A stretch of DNA of 64,000 nt, from the NCBI RefSeq assembly GCF_024347335.1, contig NZ_AP025464.1, positions 744,001-808,000 of the forward strand. The letters run 5' to 3'. The notes below the pieces were generated by a model. It was not told where the DNA came from, ran no database searches, and worked only from the letters and a program-made list of their open reading frames with translations. The position numbers were made by a program, and so were the translations under genes. The first letter of the stretch is position 1, and the number at the start of each line of letters is the position of its first letter. Source of the DNA: Vibrio celticus. GTDB lineage: Bacteria; Pseudomonadota; Gammaproteobacteria; Enterobacterales; Vibrionaceae. Below are positions 8,627 to 18,900 of this stretch, piece after piece.

Positions 8627-10141
8627 ATGAGTATCGACACCTTATCTGCCTATCGTACGCTTTGTCAGTGTACGTTTGGGCCCAATCAAACCGATATCGG
8701 AGAGCTCCAATCCAGTGGCTCCATCGAAATGTGGATCGAGAGCCAAACCAACAAACCGATAAGCAGTTGGTATAAACGTTTTGAACGAGACCAGAACCGA
8801 AGTGACCACCGCGATGGTGTGTTATACGCGACAAGTTGGACAGGACTGACGCTAGACAGTGATTATGAAAAGCAAGAATACGTTGATCACTTAAGGCAGC
8901 GTGTTGCTTATATTCTGACGCAACTGTTTGTCGTAAGTACAAGAGATCCGGCACTCTCACCTGTTGCAAGACGTTCCGCATTTTGCCTCTATTTTGATGG
9001 GTTATCAGAACGGGCTTTTGGTAATTTCCGCGAGCTACTAAAATTTGTTTCCACATCTCCTGTTATGGGGGAGTACCTAACGTTTATTGACAACATGTCA
9101 AACGAGGCTCATCAAGCCGATGAAAACTACGCCCGAGAGATACTGCAGCTTTTTACTCTTGGTCCCGTCAAGCTCGAAGGCAATGGCAAGCCGGTTCTTG
9201 ACAGCGAAGGGAGACCTGTGCCGACTTACACACAGGAAGACATCGAGCAATTGGCCAAAGTATTTACCGGCTGGAAGTTTGCAAAGAGGACAAGTGGTCA
9301 CGAACGTTACATGGAACCATTAGAGCCGATTGGTGAGCACAATCAGGATGAAAAACGCATTCTTGGGAAAACCTTTCCAGCGGGTCAATCGGCCTCGGAA
9401 GATCTCGACAGTTTTGTCGAACATTTAATGAATCAAAGTAATCTATACACTTACATCGCCTATTTCTTTATCAGTAAAATGGTCACCAGTAACCCCAAAC
9501 CGGGCCATGTAAGAAGGGTGCGTAATGCTTTTATAAACAGTGGTGGAGATATGCAAACGCTAATCACCGCAATATTAACCGACCAAGTTGCGTTACACAG
9601 TAGCGATACCGATGGCAAGGTTCGAGATCCTCTCATTGTGTTCACTCACTCTCTACGTGCATTGGGGGCAAAGCTTTCTCGAGGAGAGTCAGTGTGGGCG
9701 AAAAACTTTAACTGGTACGACAGAATGTTACCAATGAGTGCACCTTCGGTCTTCTATTACTATCAACACGACGATGCCCCGTCTGATCCCGCGTTAGAAG
9801 GACATTTTGCACCCGAATTTAACATCTATGAGTGGAACAATATCTACCAGTACGGCCGTGAAATTAAAGAACTAGTCGTCCAATTCAATCATCACCAAAA
9901 AGGGTGGGAAATTGATAGCAAATGGGACGACCTCTATTGGAAGAACACACCAGAAACCGATTTGGACCTGATCAACGCGTTTGATGACCGCTTATTTGCT
10001 GGACAAATGACAGCAACGACAAAAAGCGCATGTCTGGCGTTTCTAGAAGAGTGCCCTCGACATAACGAAAGTTATTACGCTGATATTCGTGCGCTCGTTA
10101 TGAATCTTGTTATTTCACCAGAATTTATTGTCCAGAGGTAA
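8627..10141 (+). CDS. DUF1800 family protein
   Basis: This 504-residue protein has the DUF1800 features: an early helix around LCQCTFGPNQTDI (compare RxTFGP), the sequence HLRQRVAYILTQLFVVS, and the hallmark DENYAREILQLFTLG, followed by TYTQEDIEQLAKVFTGWKF. The function of DUF1800 proteins is not established. They are nearly always encoded next to a DUF1501 protein, as here, and may act on an envelope or extracellular substrate. No N-terminal signal peptide is visible, so export may depend on its partner (inference). AAGGAAGAG lies just before the ATG. The stop overlaps the ribosome site of the next gene, suggesting translational coupling. Confidence 0.85.
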   Translation: MSIDTLSAYRTLCQCTFGPNQTDIGELQSSGSIEMWIESQTNKPISSWYKRFERDQNRSDHRDGVLYATSWTGLTLDSDYEKQEYVDHLRQRVAYILTQLFVVSTRDPALSPVARRSAFCLYFDGLSERAFGNFRELLKFVSTSPVMGEYLTFIDNMSNEAHQADENYAREILQLFTLGPVKLEGNGKPVLDSEGRPVPTYTQEDIEQLAKVFTGWKFAKRTSGHERYMEPLEPIGEHNQDEKRILGKTFPAGQSASEDLDSFVEHLMNQSNLYTYIAYFFISKMVTSNPKPGHVRRVRNAFINSGGDMQTLITAILTDQVALHSSDTDGKVRDPLIVFTHSLRALGAKLSRGESVWAKNFNWYDRMLPMSAPSVFYYYQHDDAPSDPALEGHFAPEFNIYEWNNIYQYGREIKELVVQFNHHQKGWEIDSKWDDLYWKNTPETDLDLINAFDDRLFAGQMTATTKSACLAFLEECPRHNESYYADIRALVMNLVISPEFIVQR

Positions 10142-10145
10142 TCTT

Positions 10146-11486
10146 ATGTCCATTTCAAGAAGACGATTTTTGCAAGGTACCGCAGCCGCGGCAGGCGTAA
10201 CCGTACTGAACTTCACCTCAATGCCAGCATATGCTCACCTATTTAACGACTGTAATGATGGACGTTACAAGGCGCTGATAGGGATAGATTTTGCGGGCGG
10301 CAATGATGGGTTCAATATGATCATTCCTCAATCAGACAGTGTTTATACAAACTACCAACGTTTACGTGGAAACCTACAAATAGGCAAAGGCGATGGAGAA
10401 AATCTGACAAACGAGTTCAATCTAAACCCTGCGTTAGACGCGATGGCGGAACTGTGGAACAAAAACGAGCTATTACCTATTTTGAATGTTGGCCCTTTGA
10501 TTGTGCCTAGAGGAGAGAGCGGTCTGACCGACGAGCTAAAACCCGCGCATTTATTTAGCCACAATCACCAATCGGCCATGGTTCAAACATCGTCCCGCGT
10601 CAGTCTCGATAAGCAAGGGTTTGGTGCCAATGGTGAGATAGCTTTAGGGTCAACCTCTCGAGGGTTTGAAGGCTATTCTCCTCTGTTCGATATCGGTGGC
10701 GGGCAAGAGTGGACGAACAACTTAAACATGCAATCCAACAAAGTCGGCAGCTCTGCACCACACGATATCTTTATTAACAATGAAAGCAATCGTGACAAGC
10801 GGTTGTTTGAAAGGATACAGCAACAGAACAATTACCAACATGTGTTCCAACGCCATTACGCCAAGCTCGCGGCTAATGCGCCAGATACGCATGGTAAAAT
10901 GAGCGATATCTTCAATACCGTTCTCGATGCGTCTATTGTGTTCCCAGAGACCGCCATTGGCCGACAACTTGAAGCGGTCGTTAAATTGATTCTGAATCAA
11001 GAAGCCTTTGGTCAGCAAAGGCAATACTTCAGCTGCAAGTTGGGTGGCTTTGATACGCATTCAAATCAATTAGCACAACAGTCTCAACTTCTAATGGAGT
11101 ACAGTGAAGCCATTACCGTTTTCCATCAAGCACTACGACTCTACAAACTAGATTCGCAAGTTACCTCTTTTACCCATTCTGAATTCGGTCGTACCTTGAT
11201 CCCCAATGCAAATGGCGGATCCGATCATGGCTGGGGCAGTCACTCTTTCGTGATTGGCGGTGCGGTTTCAGGGAAACGTTTTGTGGGCGCATACCCAAGC
11301 CTAGAAGAAGGAAGCGATCATTTATTGTCGAGGGGACGGGTTATACCGACCACGTCGACCGATCAAGTGCACGCTACCTTGCTGAGTTGGTTGGGGTTAA
11401 GGAATGAAGATATAACAAACATCTTTCCAGCGTTGGAAAGTGATGAGTTCACAGAGAAAACACTCGATATTTTCAGCTGCGTTTAA
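10146..11486 (+). CDS. DUF1501 family protein with Tat signal
   Basis: This protein of about 446 residues begins with a twin-arginine signal (SRRRFLQG followed by an alanine-rich hydrophobic stretch, TAAAAGVTVLNF), so it is probably exported folded by the Tat system. The DUF1501 domain follows, with the motif IDFAGGNDGFNMI, then HLFSHNHQSAMVQTS, GGFDTHSNQLAQQ and the C-terminal EFGRTLIPNANGGSDHGWG, which resembles the metal-site region of sulfatase/alkaline phosphatase-fold proteins. The enzymatic activity of DUF1501 is unknown. The start at 10146 is preferred over the upstream 10107, because AGAGGT lies six bases before it and the Tat motif follows at once. It is paired with the DUF1800 gene four bases upstream. 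Confidence 0.86.
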   Translation: MSISRRRFLQGTAAAAGVTVLNFTSMPAYAHLFNDCNDGRYKALIGIDFAGGNDGFNMIIPQSDSVYTNYQRLRGNLQIGKGDGENLTNEFNLNPALDAMAELWNKNELLPILNVGPLIVPRGESGLTDELKPAHLFSHNHQSAMVQTSSRVSLDKQGFGANGEIALGSTSRGFEGYSPLFDIGGGQEWTNNLNMQSNKVGSSAPHDIFINNESNRDKRLFERIQQQNNYQHVFQRHYAKLAANAPDTHGKMSDIFNTVLDASIVFPETAIGRQLEAVVKLILNQEAFGQQRQYFSCKLGGFDTHSNQLAQQSQLLMEYSEAITVFHQALRLYKLDSQVTSFTHSEFGRTLIPNANGGSDHGWGSHSFVIGGAVSGKRFVGAYPSLEEGSDHLLSRGRVIPTTSTDQVHATLLSWLGLRNEDITNIFPALESDEFTEKTLDIFSCV

Positions 11487-11503
11487 CAACTTTTAAACGA
11501 TAA

Positions 11504-11536
11504 ATAATAGAGAGGCAATTGCTCTCTATTATCTTC
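11504..11536 (+). terminator. Possible terminator after the DUF1800/DUF1501 pair
   Basis: An 11-bp stem (ATAATAGAGAG at 11504-11514 with CTCTCTATTAT at 11522-11532) has a 7-base loop, 18 bp after the stop. The trailing T-run is short, so efficiency is uncertain. Confidence 0.5.
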
Positions 11537-11685
11537 ACCATCAATGTCTTGCAAGGTTGCTTAACTATAAATCCCGCAAATAATTAACACACACTACTTT
11601 AAGTGAAGAAAATACGCTCACATCTATTTATCAATCTCATTAATAGCGCTATTTTGTTCCGCAAGCTAAATATATGAGTTAAAGA

Positions 11686-11799
11686 ATGAAACTCTCGATA
11701 TCAGGGAAGTTGCAGCTCAGTTTTCTGTTACTTGCAGTACTTTTTATCGCATCCGCATTTTTTGCATATCAAAGGTTCCAATATACATTTGATACTTGA
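11686..11799 (+). pseudogene. Remnant of a methyl-accepting chemotaxis protein-like N-terminus (37 codons)
   Basis: A short open frame (ATG at 11686, TGA at 11797) encodes a basic start (MKLSISGKLQLS) and a hydrophobic helix (FLLLAVLFIASAFFAY), then stops. This looks like the first transmembrane segment of a chemoreceptor or sensor kinase. No continuation into a HAMP or signalling domain is seen in any frame before the tRNA genes at 11956. It could also be a genuine tiny membrane protein. Apart from this frame and the hairpin before it, the interval 11487-11955 holds no recognisable gene. Confidence 0.45.
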
Positions 11800-11955
11800 G
11801 TACATACAAGTTCAGGTTGATTAGTGAAGGGAATGAGCAATTAAAGAGCATGGAGAACAAAAAGCACGCAAACAAACACTTAACATTGATTTAGTCCTTT
11901 TAATTTTTGGAAACTGTGGCATGATAACTTCGCTTTCAAGAGATACCTAAGAAAA

Positions 11956-12030
<75 letters not shown>

Positions 12031-12068
12031 AATATCTTAATGCCTCAGTCTTACTCATAAGACAGTGT

Positions 12069-12143
<75 letters not shown>

Positions 12144-12262
12144 ACCTCTATTTAGTTTCAAATTATCTTTAGTTACAATCCCCCTTTAGATTCACCATCT
12201 CCGCTTAGCTTAAAGTCTAAAACAATTAAAACTGCGCACTTCATTGTGTGATTTTTTGTATT

Positions 12263-12295
12263 AAAAAAGAGCAATACCAAATGATATTACTCTTT
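12263..12295 (-). terminator. Terminator of the GH9 gene
   Basis: On the minus strand, a 10-bp stem with one T-G wobble (12295-12286 with 12275-12266, arms AAAGAGTAAT and ATTGCTCTTT) is followed by a short T-run. It lies 27 bp beyond the GH9 stop. Confidence 0.6.
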
Positions 12296-12321
12296 GAATA
12301 TTCTTAATTTAATTGATTACC

Positions 12322-14610
12322 TCAATCAAGCTGCCCTTCATCTAAAGCAGAAGTAACCCATACTAGCGGCGCATTCCAGTTGATGGTTATCTCGTTCAAC
12401 GTCCAAGCTCCAATATTATCGCTGTAACACGTTTGTCCAACACATTTGCCTTTCATCACAGCGGCAATAGGATCACTAAAACTTACCGAATTTGGGCCTC
12501 CAATTAACGCACCCGGCGCTGGTTTTGGTGAACTTTCATCAGCAGCGTAAGCCCAGAATCGATGATGAGGATTCTCTGCAGGTTTCGTTCCATAACCAGT
12601 AACATAAGAGATATTCATCGGGTTACCTCCGAGGATATAATCCATCGCACTAGCCGCCGCTTTGATGTATCGAACATCATTGGAAAAATCGTTAGCATAA
12701 ATCAAAAAGATACTTCGGTTTACAAGGTTGGAGTTTGAGCCCCACGAATACTCTTCTACGGTATAAGGAATGTTATAGCCTTCATTGGCAACTTGCTTGG
12801 TATAAGATTCAGCCGTTTTAATGATGTTCTTACGTGCTTGTTCAATAGCCTGGCTGTCTAATGAGTTAGGTACCACGGCTAAACTCACAGTGCCCGCAGG
12901 CGCTATATACTGCCAATACATATCACCATCCGCATTGATGTTCCCCTTCGGCACTTCAAGATAGTGTGGAGAATCAATCAATACTTTTTTATAAACCTCA
13001 TCATTGGTTGTGATAAAGAGCTCGGCCGCAGCCCAGTATCGCTCATCACTCAATTCGATATCATCATACGGCCCAGAGCCTGTGAAGTTGTCGTAAGCAT
13101 AGATATCTTGATGTTGATTTGCGGCGTTCCACGCTTTGATCGCTGAATCCAAACATAACTGTGAGAAATCACTGTCGATATCTTTCCAAATACGTGCGCA
13201 CTGAGCACCGATTGCCGCCAGATTCAGCGAAGCCGCAGTAGTAGGATAACCAACATAACGTTTCTGAGTATCTTTGTGTGGCGGTAATGGCATGCCCGTC
13301 CAAGATTCATCCGCAATCTTATGGAATGCCAGCCCTCTCGCGTTAATCTCGGTAAGTTTTAGCTGTTTACTGGCAGACTGATTACCAACAGGGACAGAGA
13401 TAGGCGTGTCAGAGTCGACTTGCATCGCTAACATGAACTCTATGTTCCAGCGTGCTTCAGACAACAACGGGTTAACGCCATTGGTTGCTTCAGGGATTTT
13501 TACTTTACCCTCTGAAAAAGGAAGTGATTTGTTTTCTAAGAACTTACCTCGTTCGTATAAGTTCAGAAGTGTCCATGTTGAGATGCCACTGTTCACCGTG
13601 TATTTACCATGATCGCCTGCATCATACCAACCACCAGTCGCATCAATAGTCAGGTCGCAGCCAGGCCATTTATTTCCCCAACTATCAACTTTATCAAAGC
13701 ATGTTGCCGTATCAGACATATGGCCACCGGGCCTCGCAAGATCTTCACGTTGAACGAACTCTGGCTTTATTTCAATGCCGCTGCGATTTTGATAGAAGTA
13801 AGACAACGCATCGAGCTTCAACTTGCTATAAACATCATTTCGAATATCGAAAGGATAGCTAACATCGTCATCGACCTTGACCGTTAAACCTCTCATCGTG
13901 TCTGTATATTTTGAAAGGTTAACTCGGTGAATGTGCTCACCCGACGCTTTATTCAAACCGAATACTTCTGTTTTTCCGAGATCAAGGCTGATCCCTGATT
14001 GTGAGACTAATGTCCATTTCAAAGGTGTCGTCGAGGTATTTTCAACAAAGATATATTTATCGGATTTCGGTAAGAAACCTACTTGATTGGCTCGAATCGG
14101 CATCTTAGTCGCTGTTTTTACAAATGGCTTACCTACAACAGAAACGTTATCAACACAGATGACACCAGTTTTCTGTGCGCCTAATTGAAACTGGAATTCT
14201 GTATCGGCGTCACTATCAAGTTCGTGTACAAAATCAAACGTATAGCTTTGCTTGTCTGTTGATATACCCACGTCACTTAGAAAATAATGTGTATAAGGAG
14301 GCCCTTCATGTTGGATCAAGGCTTTCATCTCAGTATCAATATTTGCATATGCATCGAACGATACTTGGTACCTTTGACCTTGCTCTAAACCAATGCCAAT
14401 GTGACCTAAAATGACATCCCAAGAATTCTTTCCTGGGTTTTTTATATCAATACACGCTTCATTACTTTCTGTTGCTATGTTGGCGCCGGCATTCCACCAG
14501 CCATCCATATTGCCTTTAAAGTGACTATTCCTAATCTGCTCTTCTGCGTAAGTTACTCCAGAAGATAAAATCATGAAAACCGCGAGAGATAACGTTCCTT
14601 TTTTCATCAT
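12322..14610 (-). CDS. Secreted glycoside hydrolase family 9 protein with CBM and Ig-like domains
   Basis: This 762-residue protein begins with a Sec signal (about residues 1-22, ending GVTYA). A CBM4/9-type carbohydrate-binding domain follows (about 25-160; NSHFKGNMDGWW ... VICVDNVSVVG), then a CelD_N Ig-like domain (about 168-255; IRANQVGFLPKSDK) and a GH9 (alpha/alpha)6 catalytic domain. GH9 hallmarks are GGWYDAGDHGKY near residue 330 (catalytic base Asp pair), NPHHRFWAYA, and NEITINWNAPLVW near residue 738 (acid Glu). Family members hydrolyse cellulose or other beta-1,4-glucans, and some act on chitosan-type substrates. The true substrate here is not determinable. Two adjacent ATGs (14610 and 14607) lie after AAGGA, and the second has the better spacing. 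It is a single gene with its own terminator. Confidence 0.88.
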   Translation of the reverse strand: MMKKGTLSLAVFMILSSGVTYAEEQIRNSHFKGNMDGWWNAGANIATESNEACIDIKNPGKNSWDVILGHIGIGLEQGQRYQVSFDAYANIDTEMKALIQHEGPPYTHYFLSDVGISTDKQSYTFDFVHELDSDADTEFQFQLGAQKTGVICVDNVSVVGKPFVKTATKMPIRANQVGFLPKSDKYIFVENTSTTPLKWTLVSQSGISLDLGKTEVFGLNKASGEHIHRVNLSKYTDTMRGLTVKVDDDVSYPFDIRNDVYSKLKLDALSYFYQNRSGIEIKPEFVQREDLARPGGHMSDTATCFDKVDSWGNKWPGCDLTIDATGGWYDAGDHGKYTVNSGISTWTLLNLYERGKFLENKSLPFSEGKVKIPEATNGVNPLLSEARWNIEFMLAMQVDSDTPISVPVGNQSASKQLKLTEINARGLAFHKIADESWTGMPLPPHKDTQKRYVGYPTTAASLNLAAIGAQCARIWKDIDSDFSQLCLDSAIKAWNAANQHQDIYAYDNFTGSGPYDDIELSDERYWAAAELFITTNDEVYKKVLIDSPHYLEVPKGNINADGDMYWQYIAPAGTVSLAVVPNSLDSQAIEQARKNIIKTAESYTKQVANEGYNIPYTVEEYSWGSNSNLVNRSIFLIYANDFSNDVRYIKAAASAMDYILGGNPMNISYVTGYGTKPAENPHHRFWAYAADESSPKPAPGALIGGPNSVSFSDPIAAVMKGKCVGQTCYSDNIGAWTLNEITINWNAPLVWVTSALDEGQLD

Positions 14611-14907
14611 TATTCCTTAAAGATGTTTCATATCTCCAAGGAAACTAGCGAAATAGATTCAATAATAGAGAGTTAACATTCGCAAAAAATAGACTCGTAA
14701 AAATAAATATTATGATTTCTTGTGATGTTTAACACTAAGGATCAAGCTCATGAATCAATTGCATGGATAGACAAAACGATATTGTGCTAGTGCCTCTCAA
14801 TTAAACTCAGATTTCATAAAAGTGCGGGTTTAATAATCTTGGTCAATATCTGGAAAAACAGTTGTGGTAATGTGCGCGCATTAGCAACAACCCATAAATA
14901 ATAAAAA

Positions 14908-15165
14908 ATGTTTAAAAGCAATGAGTTAACAATTAATATCGATGCAATTAATGTCGCACTGTCAAAAGTAGAAAATGCGAACAAAATTCAGCTAGATACA
15001 TTGAAAGGTTATGTGAACAGCGAGCCTGAACAGGCTGTACTGGCTTTTCGATCGCTGAATGAAGCAGAATCAATCGACGACAAGTTTAAAAAGATCATGG
15101 CAGAGCTACCGCACCTAAGCGGCGAAGCACACCACCTGCTTGAAACTTCTATCTTGCTACAGTGA
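14908..15165 (+). CDS. Small hypothetical protein
   Basis: This 85-residue, mostly helical, acidic protein (MFKSNELTINIDAINVALSK ... HHLLETSILLQ) has no signal peptide, membrane segment or known motif. No clear ribosome site precedes the ATG, only an A-rich stretch. It reads like the small cytoplasmic proteins conserved among vibrios, but no function is assigned. It lies alone between the GH9 gene and the copper operon. Confidence 0.55.
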   Translation: MFKSNELTINIDAINVALSKVENANKIQLDTLKGYVNSEPEQAVLAFRSLNEAESIDDKFKKIMAELPHLSGEAHHLLETSILLQ

Positions 15166-15292
15166 CTATGAATAAAGATAAGCCTCAACGAATCCCTCTC
15201 AGCAAAGCGCTTTGGGCATAAGTTAAAACTTATCTTTCATTTTCTTGCCCCCATTGAATTATCTAATTCAACAAAGCACTATTAATTAACGT

Positions 15293-15862
15293 CTAAAGCG
15301 TTAACGACTTCACCATACCCGCTTCAGCGTGACCAGGAATATTGCACGCGAACTCTACGTTATTATCACCATGGAAATGCCACAGCAATTGCTTCGCTTT
15401 ACCCGGCTTAACTGTCACTGTGCTGCCCGAGTCATGAGCGTGATTACCCATATTTTTCATCATTTCACGGTGCTCTAATTGCTCTGAAGCAGAACCAATC
15501 GAGAATTCATGATCAATCTTACCTGTGTTCATCACAACGAACTGCACCACGTCGTTCGGCTCAATATCAACCTTGTTCTTAAATGTGATTTTCATATCGT
15601 CACTTAGCAGAACATGAACCACTTTATCCGGCTTTGCGCCTGTCGCAGGCATACCCACTTCAGACATGCCTTCCATATTCATCATCGAATGGTCCATCTT
15701 TCCACCCTTCATCATGCTGTGGTCCATTTTTGAATGATCCATCTCTCCACTCTTCATCATCGAGTGGTCCATGCTTGAATGGTCAACAGCTGAGTGGTCC
15801 ATTTCAGCAAAAGCCGTTGCGGTAGTTAACGTCAGTGCAATCGCAATAAGTGTCTTTTTCAT
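15293..15862 (-). CDS. Periplasmic cupredoxin with Met/His-rich N-terminal segment
   Basis: This 189-residue protein has a Sec signal peptide (about 1-19, ending TAFA). Repeated MDHS/MMK motifs follow (about 20-66, e.g. MDHSKMDHSMMKGG), of the kind that bind Cu(I)/Cu(II). A cupredoxin domain comes last, with plausible type-1-like copper ligands: a His in KIDHEF, then Cys173, His178 and Met183 in ACNIPGHAEAGM. It probably binds or carries copper in the periplasm. It is the last gene of the minus-strand Cus operon, 106 bp after cusA, with a ribosome site AAGGA before its ATG. The role as copper chaperone or oxidase partner is inferred from context. Confidence 0.85.
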   Translation of the reverse strand: MKKTLIAIALTLTTATAFAEMDHSAVDHSSMDHSMMKSGEMDHSKMDHSMMKGGKMDHSMMNMEGMSEVGMPATGAKPDKVVHVLLSDDMKITFKNKVDIEPNDVVQFVVMNTGKIDHEFSIGSASEQLEHREMMKNMGNHAHDSGSTVTVKPGKAKQLLWHFHGDNNVEFACNIPGHAEAGMVKSLTL

Positions 15863-15921
15863 GATCGTTCCTTAGATAAATTCAGTTATTTATTTGTTAG
15901 TTTCACATGTTTGTGTGGTAC

Positions 15922-15954
15922 GCCCTTACCCACTCTGTTTTGGTCAGTAAGGGC
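15922..15954 (-). terminator. Stem between cusA-like and cupredoxin genes
   Basis: An 8-bp perfect stem (GCCCTTAC at 15922-15929 with GTAAGGGC at 15947-15954) lies in the 106-bp gap. It may partly terminate or process the operon transcript. Confidence 0.35.
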
Positions 15955-15968
15955 TAATAATCAATACG

Positions 15969-18900
15969 TTATTTGTTTGTCTCGTTTTGGCTATGCGTAA
16001 TCTCACGCTGTTTCCAGAGCTTAAAGATTGCAGGCAAAACCAGTAGGGTAAGCAACAGTGCCGACGCCATTCCGCCTATCATCGGCGCGGCAATTCGCTG
16101 CATCACTTCAGAGCCCGTTCCCTCGCCATACATAATTGGAATGAGGCCAATGATCACCGTAAGTACTGTCATCATCACTGGGCGAACACGCAGTCCTGCA
16201 CCCTCACGAATCGCATCCGTTAAGTCTTCACTCTGAAGTGCTTGCTGGTTCTGCTCCGCATCCAATTTTTTGTAGTGCCATGCTTGGTTTAGGTAGACCA
16301 ACATGATCACACCTATCTCAACAGCTACCCCGGCAAGGGCGATGAAGCCCACCCCCACTGCAATGGAGAAGTTGTAATTGAGGATATGCATTAGCCATAA
16401 ACCACCAACCATCGCGAGTGGTAATGTCAGCATGATCATCATCACCTCACCGACACGGCGGAAACTGAGGTAGAGCAACAACATGATGATGGCGATGGTA
16501 ATTGGCACGACGACACTTAAACGTTCTTTGGCGCGCTCCATGTATTCGTATTGACCAGACCACGCCAGTGAATAACCCGCAGGTAAGACGATTTGATCTG
16601 TAACGACTTTTTGCGCCTCTGCCACATAAGAACCAAGGTCGCGACCTTCGATGTCAACGAACACCCAACCATTAGGACGAGCGTTCTCCGTCTTAATCAT
16701 TGGTGGTCCATCTTCATAGCGAATATCTGCAACATCAGACAAAGCAATTCGCGCTCCATTTGGTGTCACTAACGGCAGGTTCTGCAGCTTAACGACAGAA
16801 TCACGATAGCTTTGTGGGTAACGGACATTGATTGGATAACGTTCTAGCCCCTCAACGGTTTCACCCACGTTCATGCCACCAACCGCCGTCGAGATAACCT
16901 GTTGCACTTCTTTAATGCTCAAGCCATATCGCGCAGCAGAGCGGCGTTTAATGTCTATCGTCACATAACGACCGCCAGCTACACGCTCGGCATAGACAGA
17001 AGCCGTACCACCAACGTTGTTGAGGATGGGTTCAAGTTGCGAACCAATATCTTCAATCACACTCAGCTCTGGGCCAGCGATTTTGATACCGATTGGGGTT
17101 TTGATACCGGTCGCTAACATGTCGATACGGGTTTTGATTGGCATAACCCACGCATTGGTTAAACCTGGGAACTGAATCAGATCATCAAACTCTTTACGCA
17201 GAGACTCAGTAGTGACACCGTCACGCCACTCATCTCGCGATTTAAGCTGAATCACGGTTTCAATCATGGTTAACGGTGCAGGATCGGTTGCCGTCTCTGC
17301 TCGACCAATTTTGCCCCACGTGGTTTCGACTTCTGGAATGGTTTTGATGAGCTTGTTGGTTTGTTGCAACAACTCACGAGCCTTACCTATTGAGATGCCC
17401 GGATACGTGGTTGGCATGTACATCAAATCCCCTTCGTCCAAAGGAGGGATGAACTCACTACCAAGCTTACTGGTTGGGTAATAAGCAGACGCCATTAAGC
17501 CAAGTGCGATAACAATCATCACCTTTGGATATTTTAGGCTGAGGTTCAAAAGCGGCTTGTACATCGCCACTAGGCTGCGGTTGACTGGGTTTTTGTGTTC
17601 AGGTAGTACGTTGCCGCGAATGAAGTAACCCATTAGCACAGGCACAAGCGTGATAGCCAAACCCGCCGCTGCGGCCATCGCATACGTCTTGGTAAATGCA
17701 AGTGGCGAGAACATCTTTCCCTCTTGCCCTTCTAGCGCGAACACAGGCACAAAACTCAAGGTAATGATTATCAAAGAGAAGAACAGCGGTGCGCCAACTT
17801 CTTCTGCTGCCTTACCAATCACCTGCCAACGGTTTTTGTCAGTGAGCGGAGTCCGTTCAATGTGTTTATGAACGTTCTCGATCATCACTATGGCACCATC
17901 CACCATGGCGCCAATCGCAATCGCGATCCCGCCAAGAGACATGATATTGGCGTTAATACCCTGCCAATGCATCACAATGAATGCACCTAAGATACCAACA
18001 GGCTGACTTAGAGCGATAACCAGCGATGAACGAATATGGAACAAGAACAGCGCACACACCACGGCGACCACGATGAACTCTTCAGCCAGCTTCTTCCAAA
18101 GGTTTTCAACGGCTGAATCAATCAAAGTCGAACGGTCATAAGTCGCGACAATCTCGACACCATCAGGTAAGCCGGCTTGCAACTCAGCGAGTTTGGATTT
18201 CACCGAGTCGATCACTTCACTGGCATTTTCACCAAAGCGCATCACGATAACGCCGCCAACCGCCTCGCCCTCACCATTGAGTTCAGAGATACCACGACGC
18301 ATCTGCGGGCCAAGGTTAATGTCAGCAATGTCACCTAATAGCAGCGGTGTACCTTTGTCTGTCACTTTTAACGGCAGAGATTGAATGTCTTCGATGCTTG
18401 TCAGGTAACCGGTGGTACGAACCATATGTTCGGCTTCCGCAATTTCGACGACAGACGCTCCTGTTTCTTGATTACCATCTTGGATTGCCTTGTTGACTTG
18501 CTGAAGCGTTAGGTCGTAAGCACGTAACTTGGCAGGATCAATCTGTACTTGGTACTGCTTCACCATGCCACCAACGGTCGCCACTTCAGACACGCCTTCT
18601 ACAGTTTGCAATTCATACTTCAAGAACCAATCTTGCAAACTACGAAGTTCCGCTAAGTCGTGCTGACCTGTTTTATCTTGCAACACGTAGCTGTAAACCC
18701 AGCCCACACCGGTTGCATCGGGTCCTAGTGTTGGCTTGGCACTCGATGGCAAGTTAGGTGCAACTTGGCTTAAGTACTCCAACACTCGTGAACGCGCCCA
18801 GTACATATCGGTATCGTCATTGAAGATGATATAGACATAGGAATCACCAAAGAACGAGTAGCCACGAACTGTTTCAGCACCCGGTACAGCTAACATGGCG

